From assembly GCA_019635875.1 (NCBI GenBank), contig JAHBYP010000002.1:992001-1056000 (forward strand): a stretch of DNA of 64,000 bases, given 5' to 3'. The DNA is from Alphaproteobacteria bacterium (GTDB taxonomy: Bacteria > Pseudomonadota > Alphaproteobacteria > Reyranellales > Reyranellaceae). A program made the translations under genes and the position numbers. The notes under the pieces were generated by a model that was given only the letters and a program-made list of their open reading frames with translations, did not search any database and was not told the origin of the DNA. This document shows positions 26,041 through 33,790 of the stretch, one piece after another. Each line of letters starts with the position of its first letter. Positions within the stretch are counted from its first letter, which is position 1.

Positions 26041-27366
26041 ATGGGCATGATCAGGAAGGCGGTGCTCACGGCGGGCGCGCTGGCCGCCGCGGCATCACTG
26101 GCCGGGCCGGCGATGGCGCAGGGCGAGCAGTTCATCCCGAGCCTGGTGTACCGCACCGGCGCCTACGCGCCCAACGGCGTGCCGTTCGCCAACGGCATCG
26201 CCGACTACTACAACATGATCAACACGCGCGACGGCGGCATCAACGGCGTCAAGATCGTCTTCGAGGAATGCGAGACGGGCTACGCCACCGACCGCGGCGT
26301 GGAATGCTACGAGCGCTTGAAGGGCAAGGGGCCGACCGGCGCCGCCTACTTCCTGCCGCTCAGCACCGGCATCACCTTCGCGCTCACCGAGAAGGCACCG
26401 GGCGACAAGGTGCCGATCGTCACCATGGGCTATGGCCGCTCCGAGTCGCGCAACGGCGCGGTGTTCGCCTGGAACTTCCCGCTTTTGGGTACCTACTGGA
26501 CGGCGGCCAACGTCGCCATCCAGCACATCGCCAAGGAGCTCGGCGGGCTCGACAAGCTGAAGGGCAAGAAGATTGCGCTGGTCTATCACGATTCGCCCTA
26601 CGGCAAGGAGCCGATCGCCGCGCTCGAGGTGATGGCCGCCAAGCACGGCTACACCTTCCTGCCGATCGCCGTGCCGCATCCCGGCAACGAGCAGAAGTCG
26701 CAGTGGCTGCGCATCCGCCAGGAGCGGCCCGACTACGTGCTGCTGTGGGGCTGGGGCGTGATGAACTCGACCTCGGTGACCGAGGCCGGCAACGTCAACT
26801 ACCCGCGCGACAAGATGATCGGCGTGTGGTGGTCGGGCGCCGAGCCCGACGTGATCCCGGCGGGCGACAAGGCCGCCGGCTACAAGGCGCTGATGCTGCA
26901 GCACGGCGCCGGCAAGTACGCCGTGCACGCCGACATCGAGAAGCACGTCGTATCGGCCGGCAAGTCGCAGGCCAAGCCGGACGAGATCAGCCACGTCCTC
27001 TACAACCGCGGCCTGGTCAACGCCATGCTCGGCGTCGAGGCGATCCGCACGGCGATGGCCAAGTTCGGCAACAAGCCGATGACCGGCGAGCAGGTGCGCT
27101 GGGGTCTGGAGAACCTCAACCTGACCGCCGACCGCATCAAGGCGCTGGGCTTCGACGGCATGATCGGACCGATCAAGGTCTCCTGCGCCGACCACGAGGG
27201 CTCGCGTCTGAGCCGCGTGCACCAGTGGGACGGAAAGGGGTGGAAGGTGATCTCCGACTGGTACACCGGCGACGACGCGCTGCTGGCGCCGATGGTCAAG
27301 GACACCTCGGCCAAGTACGCCGCCGAGAAGAAGATCACGCCGCGCGACTGCTCCAAGGAGAGCTGA
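26041..27366 (+). CDS. Periplasmic substrate-binding protein of the Liv-type importer
   Basis: A 441-residue exported binding protein (type I periplasmic fold). The signal peptide runs to Gly-Pro-Ala-Met-Ala, with cleavage before Gln-Gly-Glu. Mature features include Arg-Asp-Gly-Gly-Ile-Asn-Gly-Val-Lys, Glu-Cys-Glu-Thr-Gly-Tyr, and Tyr-His-Asp-Ser-Pro-Tyr-Gly-Lys-Glu-Pro. It differs from LivK/LivJ in the Tyr-Lys-Thr/Cys-Glu-Thr region and groups with binding proteins found beside acyl-CoA ligases, so its ligand may be an organic acid. Two ATGs are adjacent (26038 and 26041); 26041 has better spacing (six bases) to AAGGAGG. Confidence 0.9.
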   Translation: MGMIRKAVLTAGALAAAASLAGPAMAQGEQFIPSLVYRTGAYAPNGVPFANGIADYYNMINTRDGGINGVKIVFEECETGYATDRGVECYERLKGKGPTGAAYFLPLSTGITFALTEKAPGDKVPIVTMGYGRSESRNGAVFAWNFPLLGTYWTAANVAIQHIAKELGGLDKLKGKKIALVYHDSPYGKEPIAALEVMAAKHGYTFLPIAVPHPGNEQKSQWLRIRQERPDYVLLWGWGVMNSTSVTEAGNVNYPRDKMIGVWWSGAEPDVIPAGDKAAGYKALMLQHGAGKYAVHADIEKHVVSAGKSQAKPDEISHVLYNRGLVNAMLGVEAIRTAMAKFGNKPMTGEQVRWGLENLNLTADRIKALGFDGMIGPIKVSCADHEGSRLSRVHQWDGKGWKVISDWYTGDDALLAPMVKDTSAKYAAEKKITPRDCSKES

Positions 27367-27377
27367 TCCATCCAATA

Positions 27378-27501
27378 CCTTCCCCCGGAGGGGGAAGGTG
27401 CCCGAAGGGCGGATGGGGGATGTCGAAGCCGGATATCGATGTCGTTGAAACATCTCCCATCCGTCGCGCTGCGCGCGCCACCTTCCCCCTCCGGGGGAAG
27501 G
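27378..27501. repeat. Intergenic repeat, family B copy 3, inside the Liv operon
   Basis: CCTTCCCCC-GGAG hairpins at both ends with inverted CGGATGGG arms, as at 1313 and 10127. It separates the binding protein from the LivF-like ATPase. Confidence 0.85.
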
Positions 27502-27523
27502 TAGTTCCTCGAGAGAGTTCTCC

Positions 27524-28354
27524 GTGACGTCCGTCGCCACAACACCCGCGACCACCACCCCCATCCTCGCCGTCAACAACGTCGAGGTGATCTACAACCA
27601 TGTCATCCTGGTGCTGAAGGGCGTGTCGCTGTCGCTGCCCGAGAAGGGCATCGTCGCGCTGCTGGGCGCCAACGGCGCCGGCAAGTCGACGACGCTCAAG
27701 ACGATCTCCTGCCTGCTGCGTACCGAGCGCGGCGACGTCACCAAGGGTTCGGTCACCTACCGCGGCGAGCGCGTCGACCAGCTCTCGTCCAACGAACTGG
27801 TGCGTCGCGGCGTGATCCAGGTGATGGAGGGCCGCCATTGCTTCGGCCACCTCACCATCGAGGAGAACCTGCTGACCGGCGCCTTCATCCACGGCGGCAA
27901 GAAGAAGCAGATCGCCGAGGACCTCGAGAAGGTCTACCACTACTTTCCGCGCCTGAAGATGCGCCGCGCCAGCCAGGCCGGCTACACCTCGGGTGGCGAG
28001 CAGCAGATGTGCGCCATCGGCCGCGCCCTGATGAGCCGGCCCAATACCGTCCTGCTCGACGAGCCGTCGATGGGCCTAGCGCCGCAGCTGGTCGAGGAGA
28101 TCTTCGAGATCGTGCGCCGGCTCAACGAGGAGCAGGGCGTCTCGCTGCTGCTGGCCGAGCAGAACACCAATATCGCGCTGCGCTACGCGCATTACGGCTA
28201 CATCCTGGAGAACGGCCGGGTGGTGCTCGATGGCAACGCGGCCTCGTTGCGCGAGAACGAGGACGTCAAGGAATTCTATCTCGGCATGTCGGGCGAGGGC
28301 CGCAAGAGCTTCCGCGACATCAAGCACTACCGCCGGCGCAAGCGCTGGCTCTAG
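27524..28354 (+). CDS. ABC transporter ATP-binding protein, LivF type
   Basis: A 276-residue ATPase, last gene of the importer. Walker A Gly-Ala-Asn-Gly-Ala-Gly-Lys-Ser is at 48-55, the LivF signature Tyr-Thr-Ser-Gly-Gly-Glu-Gln-Gln stands for LSGGQ, Walker B ends Leu-Leu-Asp-Glu-Pro-Ser-Met-Gly-Leu-Ala, and the switch position is Gln in Ala-Glu-Gln-Asn. The C-terminal tail is long and very basic (Tyr-Arg-Arg-Arg-Lys-Arg-Trp-Leu). The start is GTG at 27524 with GAGAG upstream. Family B and C repeats flank the gene, so it may be expressed at a different level from the permeases. Confidence 0.92.
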   Translation: MTSVATTPATTTPILAVNNVEVIYNHVILVLKGVSLSLPEKGIVALLGANGAGKSTTLKTISCLLRTERGDVTKGSVTYRGERVDQLSSNELVRRGVIQVMEGRHCFGHLTIEENLLTGAFIHGGKKKQIAEDLEKVYHYFPRLKMRRASQAGYTSGGEQQMCAIGRALMSRPNTVLLDEPSMGLAPQLVEEIFEIVRRLNEEQGVSLLLAEQNTNIALRYAHYGYILENGRVVLDGNAASLRENEDVKEFYLGMSGEGRKSFRDIKHYRRRKRWL

Positions 28355-28361
28355 CGCGCCC

Positions 28362-28430
28362 TGTCATCCCGAGCGACAGCGAGGGATCTTTGCTGTTGCC
28401 CAAAGATTCCTCGCTGTCGCTCGGAATGAC
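28362..28430. repeat. Palindromic repeat, family C copy 5
   Basis: TGTCATCCCGAGCGACAGCG with a near-perfect inverted arm ending at 28430. It lies between the convergent LivF-like and DUF1328 genes, a probable two-way terminator. Confidence 0.85.
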
Positions 28431-28436
28431 GGCGGG

Positions 28437-28601
28437 TCAGTTTCGTCTCATCAGGCCGAACACCAGGCTGATGACGAACAGCACCAGGAAGACCAGGAAC
28501 AGGATACGCGCGATGTCGGTCGCGGCGGCGGCGATGCCGCCGAAGCCGAAGACGGCGGCGATCAGCGCGATGATCAGGAAGGCGATGGCCCATCTCAGCA
28601 T
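28437..28601 (-). CDS. Small DUF1328 (UPF0391) membrane protein
   Basis: A 54-residue protein, Met-Leu-Arg-Trp-Ala-Ile-Ala-Phe start, with two hydrophobic helices separated by [12 protein letters not shown] and a C-terminal Met-Arg-Arg-Asn. This is the exact pattern of the DUF1328/YtjA family of tiny inner-membrane proteins, many of them stress-induced. GGAGAG precedes ATG 28601. It is third in a minus-strand row with YqjE-like and YqjD-like genes (gaps of 15 and 16 bases), consistent with one stress operon. Confidence 0.88.
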   Translation of the reverse strand: MLRWAIAFLIIALIAAVFGFGGIAAAATDIARILFLVFLVLFVISLVFGLMRRN

Positions 28602-28616
28602 GGAGCTCTCCGTCTC

Positions 28617-28913
28617 TCAGGGGCGTGCCGACCGCATGACGATCAAAGCGACGAGTCCGGTCACGAGGTAGGCGCTGCCGACGATCAGCGCGGCGTAGAC
28701 CGCGCCCAGGGCGTTCAGCAGCGCGAGGAAGATCGCTGCCGTCAGGAATGCCATGCCGACGGCGACGACCAACGCGATCGCGACGTAGCGGGCCAGCCGC
28801 AACGCGATGCGCCGCGCGACCACGGCGGCGACCGCGACGCCGTACAGCGCCAGCGTTCGCGGCAGCCCCGCCAGGGTGAACGCCGAGGACAGCGCCGTTG
28901 TGACGAGCGACAT
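28617..28913 (-). CDS. YqjE/phage-holin-like membrane protein
   Basis: A 98-residue protein with hydrophobic segments around residues 20-35, 43-64 and 70-92 and almost no other content. This layout resembles YqjE/putative Actinobacterial holin-X family members, which lie next to YqjD-like genes. The function in the family is unknown; a holin role here is unlikely because no phage genes are near. It sits 16 bases after the YqjD-like gene and 15 before the DUF1328 gene. Confidence 0.75.
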   Translation of the reverse strand: MSLVTTALSSAFTLAGLPRTLALYGVAVAAVVARRIALRLARYVAIALVVAVGMAFLTAAIFLALLNALGAVYAALIVGSAYLVTGLVALIVMRSARP

Positions 28914-28929
28914 CGATGCGGCGCGCGGC

Positions 28930-29295
28930 TCAGCGCCGACGCAGCATCAAGGCCAGCAGCGCGCCGACGCCCAGCGCCACCGCGACCGAGGTCAGCGGCC
29001 GCTGGCGGATCGTCTCCTCGAGCATCTCCTCGGTGTCGTGGGCGGCGGTCTTGGCGCGGTCGTAGGCAACATGCGCGGTCTCGCTCACGGTGTCGCGCGC
29101 ACGATGCGCCAGGTCGTCGACCAGCGCCGAGGCCTGCGACAACAGGCGTCGGCCATTGTCGGCGACCGACGAGGCCGTGGCACCCCCCTCCTTGGCCGTG
29201 TCCTCGATCGAGGCGGCGAGGTGGGCGATCTGCTTCTTCATCGCGGCGACCTCACGCGAGAAGTCGCTCATCGACGTCGCTGCGTTGCGGGCCAT
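28930..29295 (-). CDS. YqjD/ElaB/DUF883-like membrane-anchored protein
   Basis: A 121-residue protein with a long helical, Ala/Asp/Glu-rich body (Glu-Val-Ala-Ala-Met-Lys-Lys-Gln-Ile-Ala-His-Leu) and a single C-terminal hydrophobic segment ending Leu-Met-Leu-Arg-Arg-Arg. E. coli YqjD and ElaB, the founding members, bind stationary-phase ribosomes at the membrane; transfer of that role is inference. ATG 29295 was chosen because GGAG lies seven bases upstream; the frame extends 66 codons further without support. It is the first gene of a three-gene stress row, with an EcfG-type promoter 74-98 bases upstream. Confidence 0.8.
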   Translation of the reverse strand: MARNAATSMSDFSREVAAMKKQIAHLAASIEDTAKEGGATASSVADNGRRLLSQASALVDDLAHRARDTVSETAHVAYDRAKTAAHDTEEMLEETIRQRPLTSVAVALGVGALLALMLRRR

Positions 29296-29368
29296 GAGTC
29301 GTCTCCGGTTTGCGCTTGTGACGAACGGCCGGCGCCGGCGTCGCATGGCCGACCTTTCATGGGCGGAT

Positions 29369-29393
29369 AACGCGACCGCTCCGCCGACGTTCC
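29369..29393 (-). promoter_or_regulatory. EcfG-type general stress promoter
   Basis: Read on the minus strand, GGAAC (29389-29393), a 16-base spacer and CGTT (29369-29372) match the alphaproteobacterial EcfG sigma-factor consensus exactly. Transcription would begin about 65-70 bases before the YqjD-like start. Confidence 0.7.
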
Positions 29394-29445
29394 CGCGTGC
29401 CGCGGATGTGGCGGTTTCTTGCCGGGACGTGCGAAAAATGGCGCC

Positions 29446-29559
29446 ATGGCCGACGATCCCGCCGTCTCTCTCATCGACTGGTCGACCACGCACGGCCCGC
29501 GCGGCGTCGCGGCGCCACGGGAGCCGTCCATGCCGGATCCGATTGTGGGCGCCGCATGA
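29446..29559 (+). CDS. Possible 37-residue leader ORF overlapping the zinc peptidase start
   Basis: ATG 29446 opens 37 codons (Met-Ala-Asp-Asp-Pro-Ala-Val-Ser-Leu-Ile) ending in a TGA that overlaps the peptidase ATG as ATGA. The peptidase itself has a weak Shine-Dalgarno, so coupled translation would make sense. There is no strong Shine-Dalgarno for this small frame either, and no family is recognised. Confidence 0.35.
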   Translation: MADDPAVSLIDWSTTHGPRGVAAPREPSMPDPIVGAA

Positions 29560-30236
29560 TCTTCGTCGTTCTCGGTCTGCTGCTGGTGGCGCTGATCGTG
29601 GCGCCGCAATGGTGGATCCGCTACACCCTGCGCCGGCACGGCGACGAGCGCGCCGACTTCCCCGGCACCGGCGGCGAGCTGGCGCGCCACCTGCTCGATC
29701 GTGCCGGGCTCGGCGACGTGAAGGTCGAGGTCACGCCGCAGGGCGATCACTACGACGGCGCGGCGCGCGCCGTGCGGCTGACGCCGGGCGTGCATGACGG
29801 GCGCTCGGTGACCGCGGTGGCGGTGGCCACGCACGAGGTCGGCCATGCGCTGCAGCACGCCGAGGACATGCCGATCTTCCACTGGCGCAGCCGGCTGGCG
29901 CGCGTCGGTCTGGTGGTCGAGCGGGCAGGCAGCGTGATCCTGCTGCTGACGCCGGTGCTCGGCCTGATCACGCGCGCCCCCGCGGTCGTGTTCTTCGAGC
30001 TGGGCATCGGCCTGGCCCTGCTGGGCAGCCGCGTGGTGATGCACCTGGTCACCCTGCCGGTCGAGCTCGACGCCAGCTTCCGCCGCGCCCTGCCGATGAT
30101 CCGCGACGAGGGCTACCTGCCGGTAGCCGACGTGCCGGCCGCGGCCTCGGTGCTCAAGGCCGCCGCCTGGACCTACGTCGCCGGCGCGCTGATCAGCCTG
30201 ATCGACATCACGCGCTGGATTCGCGTGCTGCGCTGA
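29556..30236 (+). CDS. YugP-type membrane zinc metallopeptidase
   Basis: A 226-residue membrane protein of the neutral zinc metallopeptidase (YugP) family. A membrane segment at 1-20 is followed by a Tyr-Thr-Leu-Arg-Arg stretch; the zinc motif His93-Glu-Val-Gly-His97 lies in Ala-Thr-His-Glu-Val-Gly-His-Ala-Leu-Gln-His, followed by two or three membrane helices and the conserved Leu-Pro-Val-Glu-Leu-Asp-Ala-Ser. Natural substrates are unknown. ATG 29556 is the family-like start; 53 codons upstream in frame are not protein-like. The start overlaps the stop of a 37-codon ORF. Confidence 0.88.
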   Translation: MIFVVLGLLLVALIVAPQWWIRYTLRRHGDERADFPGTGGELARHLLDRAGLGDVKVEVTPQGDHYDGAARAVRLTPGVHDGRSVTAVAVATHEVGHALQHAEDMPIFHWRSRLARVGLVVERAGSVILLLTPVLGLITRAPAVVFFELGIGLALLGSRVVMHLVTLPVELDASFRRALPMIRDEGYLPVADVPAAASVLKAAAWTYVAGALISLIDITRWIRVLR

Positions 30237-30278
30237 ACGGCGAAGACGCTACTATCGCGGCATCCGCAGGAGAGGCCC

Positions 30279-31517
30279 ATGTCGAAATACTACGACACCC
30301 TGGAAACCCGCGATCCGGCCGAGCGCGAGAAGGCGCAGATGGCCGTCCTGCCGGCGCAGATCGCACATGCCAGGGCCAACTCGCCGTACTTTGCCGAGAG
30401 CCTCAAGGACATCGATCCGTCGGGCGTCGCCAGCCGCGCCGCGCTGGCCAGGCTGCCGGTGCTGCGCAAATCGACCCTGGGCGCGCTGCAGAAGGCCAAG
30501 CCGCCGATGGGCGGACTGCTGGGCGTGCCGATGAGCCAGATCCGCCACATCTTCATGTCGCCCGGACCGATCTTCGAGGTCGATACCGACGAGAAGGACT
30601 TCTTCCGCGGCGCGCGCGGCATGTACGCCGCCGGCTTCCGCGCAGAGGACATCGTGCACAACACCTACTCGTACCATCTGACGCCGGCCGGCATGATGAT
30701 GGAGTCCTCGATCCGCGCCATCGGCTGCGCCGTGATTCCGGCCGGAATCGGCAACACCGAGCTGCAGCTTGATGCCATCGAGCTGGTCAAGCCTACGGCA
30801 TACGTCGGCACGCCCTCGTTCCTGCGCATCCTGCTGGAGAAGGCCAGGGAACTGGGCCGCGATGTCTCGTCGATCAAGAAGGCGGTGGTCGGCGCCGAGG
30901 CCTTCCCGCCGGCCTTGCGCAAGGAGTTCAACGAGCGCGGCATCTTCGCGCTGCAGGGCTACGGCACCGCCGATCTCGGCAGCATCGCCTACGAGAGCGA
31001 GGCGATCGAGGGCATGATCCTCGACGAGGGGGTGATCGTCGAGATCGTGCGTCCCGGCACCGGCGATCCCGTGCCCGAGGGGGAGGTCGGCGAAGTCGTG
31101 GTAACGACCTTCAACAAGGCCTATCCACTGGTGCGCTTCGGCACCGGCGATCTTTCCGCCGTTCTGCCGGGCATCAGCCCCTGCGGCCGCACCAACACCC
31201 GCATCAGGGGTTGGATGGGCCGTGCCGACCAGCGCACCAAGGTCAAGGGCATGTTCGTCGATCCCGAGCAGGTGATCGCCGTGCAGAAGCGCCATCCCGA
31301 GCTCGCCAAGGTGCGCCTGGTGGTCGACTGGGTCGACAAGCAGGACGTCATGACCCTGCAGGCCGAGATCGCCGGCGGCGGCTCGGCCGACCTGGCGAAG
31401 GCAATCGAGGCCAGCATCCAGAACCTGTGCAAGGTGCGCGGCGGCGTGAGCTTCGTGGCACCGGGCAGCCTGGCCAACGACGGCAAGGTGATCGCCGACG
31501 TGCGCAAGTACGACTGA
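30279..31517 (+). CDS. Phenylacetate-CoA ligase-like adenylating enzyme
   Basis: A 412-residue ANL enzyme resembling PaaK. It keeps the N-terminal Pro-Ala-Gln-Ile-Ala-His-Ala-Arg-Ala-Asn-Ser-Pro-Tyr-Phe region, Tyr-Gly-Thr-Ala-Asp-Leu-Gly in place of the adenylate loop, Phe-Gly-Thr-Gly-Asp-Leu-Ser, and the C-terminal Met-Gly-Arg-Ala-Asp-Gln-Arg-Thr-Lys-Val-Lys-Gly hinge. The usual Ser-Ser-Gly-Thr-Thr-Gly-Lys P-loop is replaced by Met-Ser-Pro-Gly-Pro-Ile-Phe, as in short PaaK-like groups. An aromatic acid is the likely substrate. An SDR starts eight bases after its stop, so the two form an operon. Confidence 0.88.
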   Translation: MSKYYDTLETRDPAEREKAQMAVLPAQIAHARANSPYFAESLKDIDPSGVASRAALARLPVLRKSTLGALQKAKPPMGGLLGVPMSQIRHIFMSPGPIFEVDTDEKDFFRGARGMYAAGFRAEDIVHNTYSYHLTPAGMMMESSIRAIGCAVIPAGIGNTELQLDAIELVKPTAYVGTPSFLRILLEKARELGRDVSSIKKAVVGAEAFPPALRKEFNERGIFALQGYGTADLGSIAYESEAIEGMILDEGVIVEIVRPGTGDPVPEGEVGEVVVTTFNKAYPLVRFGTGDLSAVLPGISPCGRTNTRIRGWMGRADQRTKVKGMFVDPEQVIAVQKRHPELAKVRLVVDWVDKQDVMTLQAEIAGGGSADLAKAIEASIQNLCKVRGGVSFVAPGSLANDGKVIADVRKYD

Positions 31518-31525
31518 GGCGGCCC

Positions 31526-32320
31526 ATGGATCTCGGCATCTCCGGCCGGCGCGCGCTGGTCACCGGCTCGACCGGCGGCATCGGCTACGCCATCGCCAAG
31601 GGCCTGGCGGTGGAAGGCGCCGAGGTCGTGATCGTCGGCCGCACGTCCGCCACCGTGGAGGGCGCCCTGGCCCGGCTGCGCGCCGCGGTGCCGCAGGCGC
31701 GGGTCAGCGGCGTGGTGGCCGACGCGGCCACCGCGGCAGGCGCGCAGGCGGTGTTCGCCGCCGTGCCCGACCTCGACATCCTGGTCAACAACCTCGGCAT
31801 CTTTGGCCGCCGGCCGGTCTTCGAGATCACCGACGACGAATGGCGCCGCATCTTCGAGGTCAACGTCATGAGCGGTGTGCGCTTCGCCCGCCGCTACGCC
31901 CCGGATATGGCGCGGCGCGGCTGGGGCCGGGTGGTGTTCGTCTCCAGCGAATCGGCGCTGAACATCCCGAAGGAGATGATCCACTACGGCATGACCAAGA
32001 CGGCGCAGCTCAGCGTCATGCGCGGCCTGGCGATCGAGCTGGCCGGGACCGGGGTCACCGTCAACGCCCTGCTGCCGGGCCCGACCCACACCGAGACCAC
32101 CGATCGCCTGCGCGCCGAACGGGCCAGGGCGGCGGGCGTCACCGTGGCGCAGGTCGAGACCGACTTCTTCGCCAATTTCCGGCCGACCTCGCTGCTGCGC
32201 CGCTTCACGTCGGCCGACGAGGTGGCGGCGCTCGGGGTCTATCTTTGCAGCCAGGCCGCATCCGGAACCTCCGGCTCGGCCATGCGGGTCGATGGCGGCG
32301 TGGTCAACCAGATCATGTAG
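31526..32320 (+). CDS. Short-chain dehydrogenase/reductase (SDR)
   Basis: A 264-residue classical SDR. Cofactor loop Thr-Gly-Ser-Thr-Gly-Gly-Ile-Gly is at 14-21, Asn-Asn-Leu-Gly follows in the centre, and the catalytic Ser (Val-Ser-Ser-Glu-Ser) and Tyr-x-x-x-Lys (Tyr-Gly-Met-Thr-Lys) are present. The C-terminus Arg-Val-Asp-Gly-Gly-Val-Val matches 3-oxoacyl-ACP-reductase-like SDRs. With the PaaK-like ligase just upstream it may oxidise or reduce a CoA-linked intermediate, but this is inference. ATG 31526 has GAGG upstream. Confidence 0.92.
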   Translation: MDLGISGRRALVTGSTGGIGYAIAKGLAVEGAEVVIVGRTSATVEGALARLRAAVPQARVSGVVADAATAAGAQAVFAAVPDLDILVNNLGIFGRRPVFEITDDEWRRIFEVNVMSGVRFARRYAPDMARRGWGRVVFVSSESALNIPKEMIHYGMTKTAQLSVMRGLAIELAGTGVTVNALLPGPTHTETTDRLRAERARAAGVTVAQVETDFFANFRPTSLLRRFTSADEVAALGVYLCSQAASGTSGSAMRVDGGVVNQIM

Positions 32321-32789
32321 GCGGGTGGCGGTCGGGCGGCGGAGGCGACCATGTGAAACCATGGCAATCCGACAATCGTGCGGGGTGGAAATGATCGCCC
32401 TGCACCCGATTTGTTGTCGGCCACCACCGATCCGCCCCATTTCTGCTGAAGATGGTGGACCAAGCACAGTGCCGGGCCGCGGGCGATCCCCGGCAAGGCT
32501 ATCAGCAACGCCGTCGATGGGCGGCGTTCGATTTGGGGGAGGATCGGGCATGACAACGACGCGCCGCGCGCTTGCGGGAGGGCGCTTTCACGTGTCTGTC
32601 CTGGCGGCTGCCGATGGTGGTCGGGGCGCCTGTGCCCGGCCTTCCGGTCATGGCTGTGCGACAGCAAATCCGCTGGCGGACCGGCCGCGTCTGCCGTACA
32701 TCCTGTCCCGCTGGCGAACCGTGACGCGCGAGGCTTTCGTGATGTCGACCCGTCGGTTAACCCCTTTTCCCAGGCAGGAGCCTCGGCCC
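32321..32789. other. Intergenic interval of 469 bases with gene debris
   Basis: No intact gene. A plus-strand frame runs through into the downstream methyltransferase but has no protein-like content before 32790. The minus strand holds the TctC-like relic (32395-32478). The remainder shows no hairpin or repeat I can support; the methyltransferase promoter must lie in its right half. Confidence 0.5.
32395..32478 (-). pseudogene. Relic of a Bug/TctC-type tricarboxylate-binding protein
   Basis: Minus-strand translation gives Leu-Gln-Gln-Lys-Trp-Gly-Gly-Ser-Val-Val-Ala-Asp-Asn-Lys-Ser-Gly-Ala-Gly. This is the signature strand-loop of Bug-family receptors (usually Leu-x-x-Lys-Trp-Gly-Gln-Pro-Val-Val-Val-Asp-Asn-Arg-Pro-Gly-Ala-Gly). 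Only about 28 codons are recognisable and the flanking frame does not continue the family, so it is a decayed remnant. Confidence 0.55.
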
Positions 32790-33665
32790 ATGTGGCGCTC
32801 CCTCAAGATGATCGCGGTGGCGCTGGTTGCAGTCACCACGGCTGGCGCCGCCATGGCCCAGCAGTTCAAGACCATCACGCCCGCGCAATTGCCTCACCCG
32901 GACAATCTCAACCGCGCCAGCTACATCGAGTGGATGAAGGCCAATCGCGGCGAGAGCGAGAAATGGCTCGGCCAGCGTTGGGACCGGTACGTGCAGGTCG
33001 TGCGCGTCGGCGACATCAAGACCGAGAAGATGAAGCGCACCTTCCTGATGACGCCGCGCGAGGTCTTCGCCGCCGGCAATCCGCCGGTGCGCGAGCGCGG
33101 CTACGAGCACGCCTTTCTCGACATGGGCTACGGCGTGACCATGTCCGGTCCGCACCTGCAGAGCCGCATGACCGATGTGCTGGACGTCAAGCCGGGCGAG
33201 AAGGTGCTGGAGATCGGCACCGGCTCGGGAACCCAGGCGGCCATCCTGTCGTACCTCACGGACAAGGTGTTCTCGATCGAGATCATCGCGCCGCTGGCGG
33301 TCCGGACCCAGGGCGTCTACGACCGTGCGATCGCCAACGGCTACGCCGAGTTCAAGAACATCAAGGTCAAGCAGGCCGACGGCTACTACGGCTGGCAGGA
33401 GCATGCGCCGTTCGACAAGATCATCGTCACCGCCGGCATCGACCACGTGCCGCCGCCGCTGCTCAACCAGCTCAAGCCGGGCGGCATCATCGTCATCCCG
33501 GTCGGCCCGCCGGGCGCGCAGCGCGTGATCAAGATGATCAAGCAGCAGGCCGCCGACGGCACCATGACCATGACCCGCGAGGACATCTACGGCGGCAAGA
33601 TCGTCCCCTTCGTGCCGTTCACCAAGCTGGTCGACGGACAGATCAAGGGCTCGCACAACCGCTGA
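32790..33665 (+). CDS. Exported protein-L-isoaspartate O-methyltransferase-like protein
   Basis: A 291-residue class I SAM methyltransferase of the PCMT type. SAM motif I is Val-Leu-Glu-Ile-Gly-Thr-Gly-Ser-Gly-Thr-Gln near 137-147; Ile-Ile-Val-Thr-Ala-Gly-Ile-Asp and Gly-Gly-Ile-Ile-Val-Ile-Pro-Val-Gly-Pro are the usual later blocks. Unlike standard Pcm, it begins with a signal peptide (Met-Trp-Arg-Ser-Leu-Lys, hydrophobic core, Ala-Met-Ala cleavage), so it would act outside the cytoplasm, where SAM is normally absent. ATG 32790 has GGAG nine bases upstream; the frame is open further but not protein-like. A terminator follows the stop. Confidence 0.88.
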   Translation: MWRSLKMIAVALVAVTTAGAAMAQQFKTITPAQLPHPDNLNRASYIEWMKANRGESEKWLGQRWDRYVQVVRVGDIKTEKMKRTFLMTPREVFAAGNPPVRERGYEHAFLDMGYGVTMSGPHLQSRMTDVLDVKPGEKVLEIGTGSGTQAAILSYLTDKVFSIEIIAPLAVRTQGVYDRAIANGYAEFKNIKVKQADGYYGWQEHAPFDKIIVTAGIDHVPPPLLNQLKPGGIIVIPVGPPGAQRVIKMIKQQAADGTMTMTREDIYGGKIVPFVPFTKLVDGQIKGSHNR

Positions 33666-33684
33666 CGCCTGGATCGATGTCGCG

Positions 33685-33725
33685 AGCCCCCGCGCCGTTC
33701 CCGACGGTCGCGGGGGCTTTCGCGT
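33685..33725 (+). terminator. Rho-independent-like terminator
   Basis: Ten-base arms AGCCCCCGCG (33685-33694) and CGCGGGGGCT (33709-33718) with a 14-base loop, followed by TTCGCGTTCT. It lies 20 bases after the PCMT-like stop. Confidence 0.75.
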
Positions 33726-33790
33726 TCTAGCCAGCTTTCCCCTCGAGCCGGCTCCCAGGCCGGCCAACCAAGACACTGGGTTTTCCGACG

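Noticed and set aside
28617-28913. Holin-like protein as evidence of a prophage
   Set aside because: It lies in a YqjD/DUF1328 stress row and no other phage gene is present.
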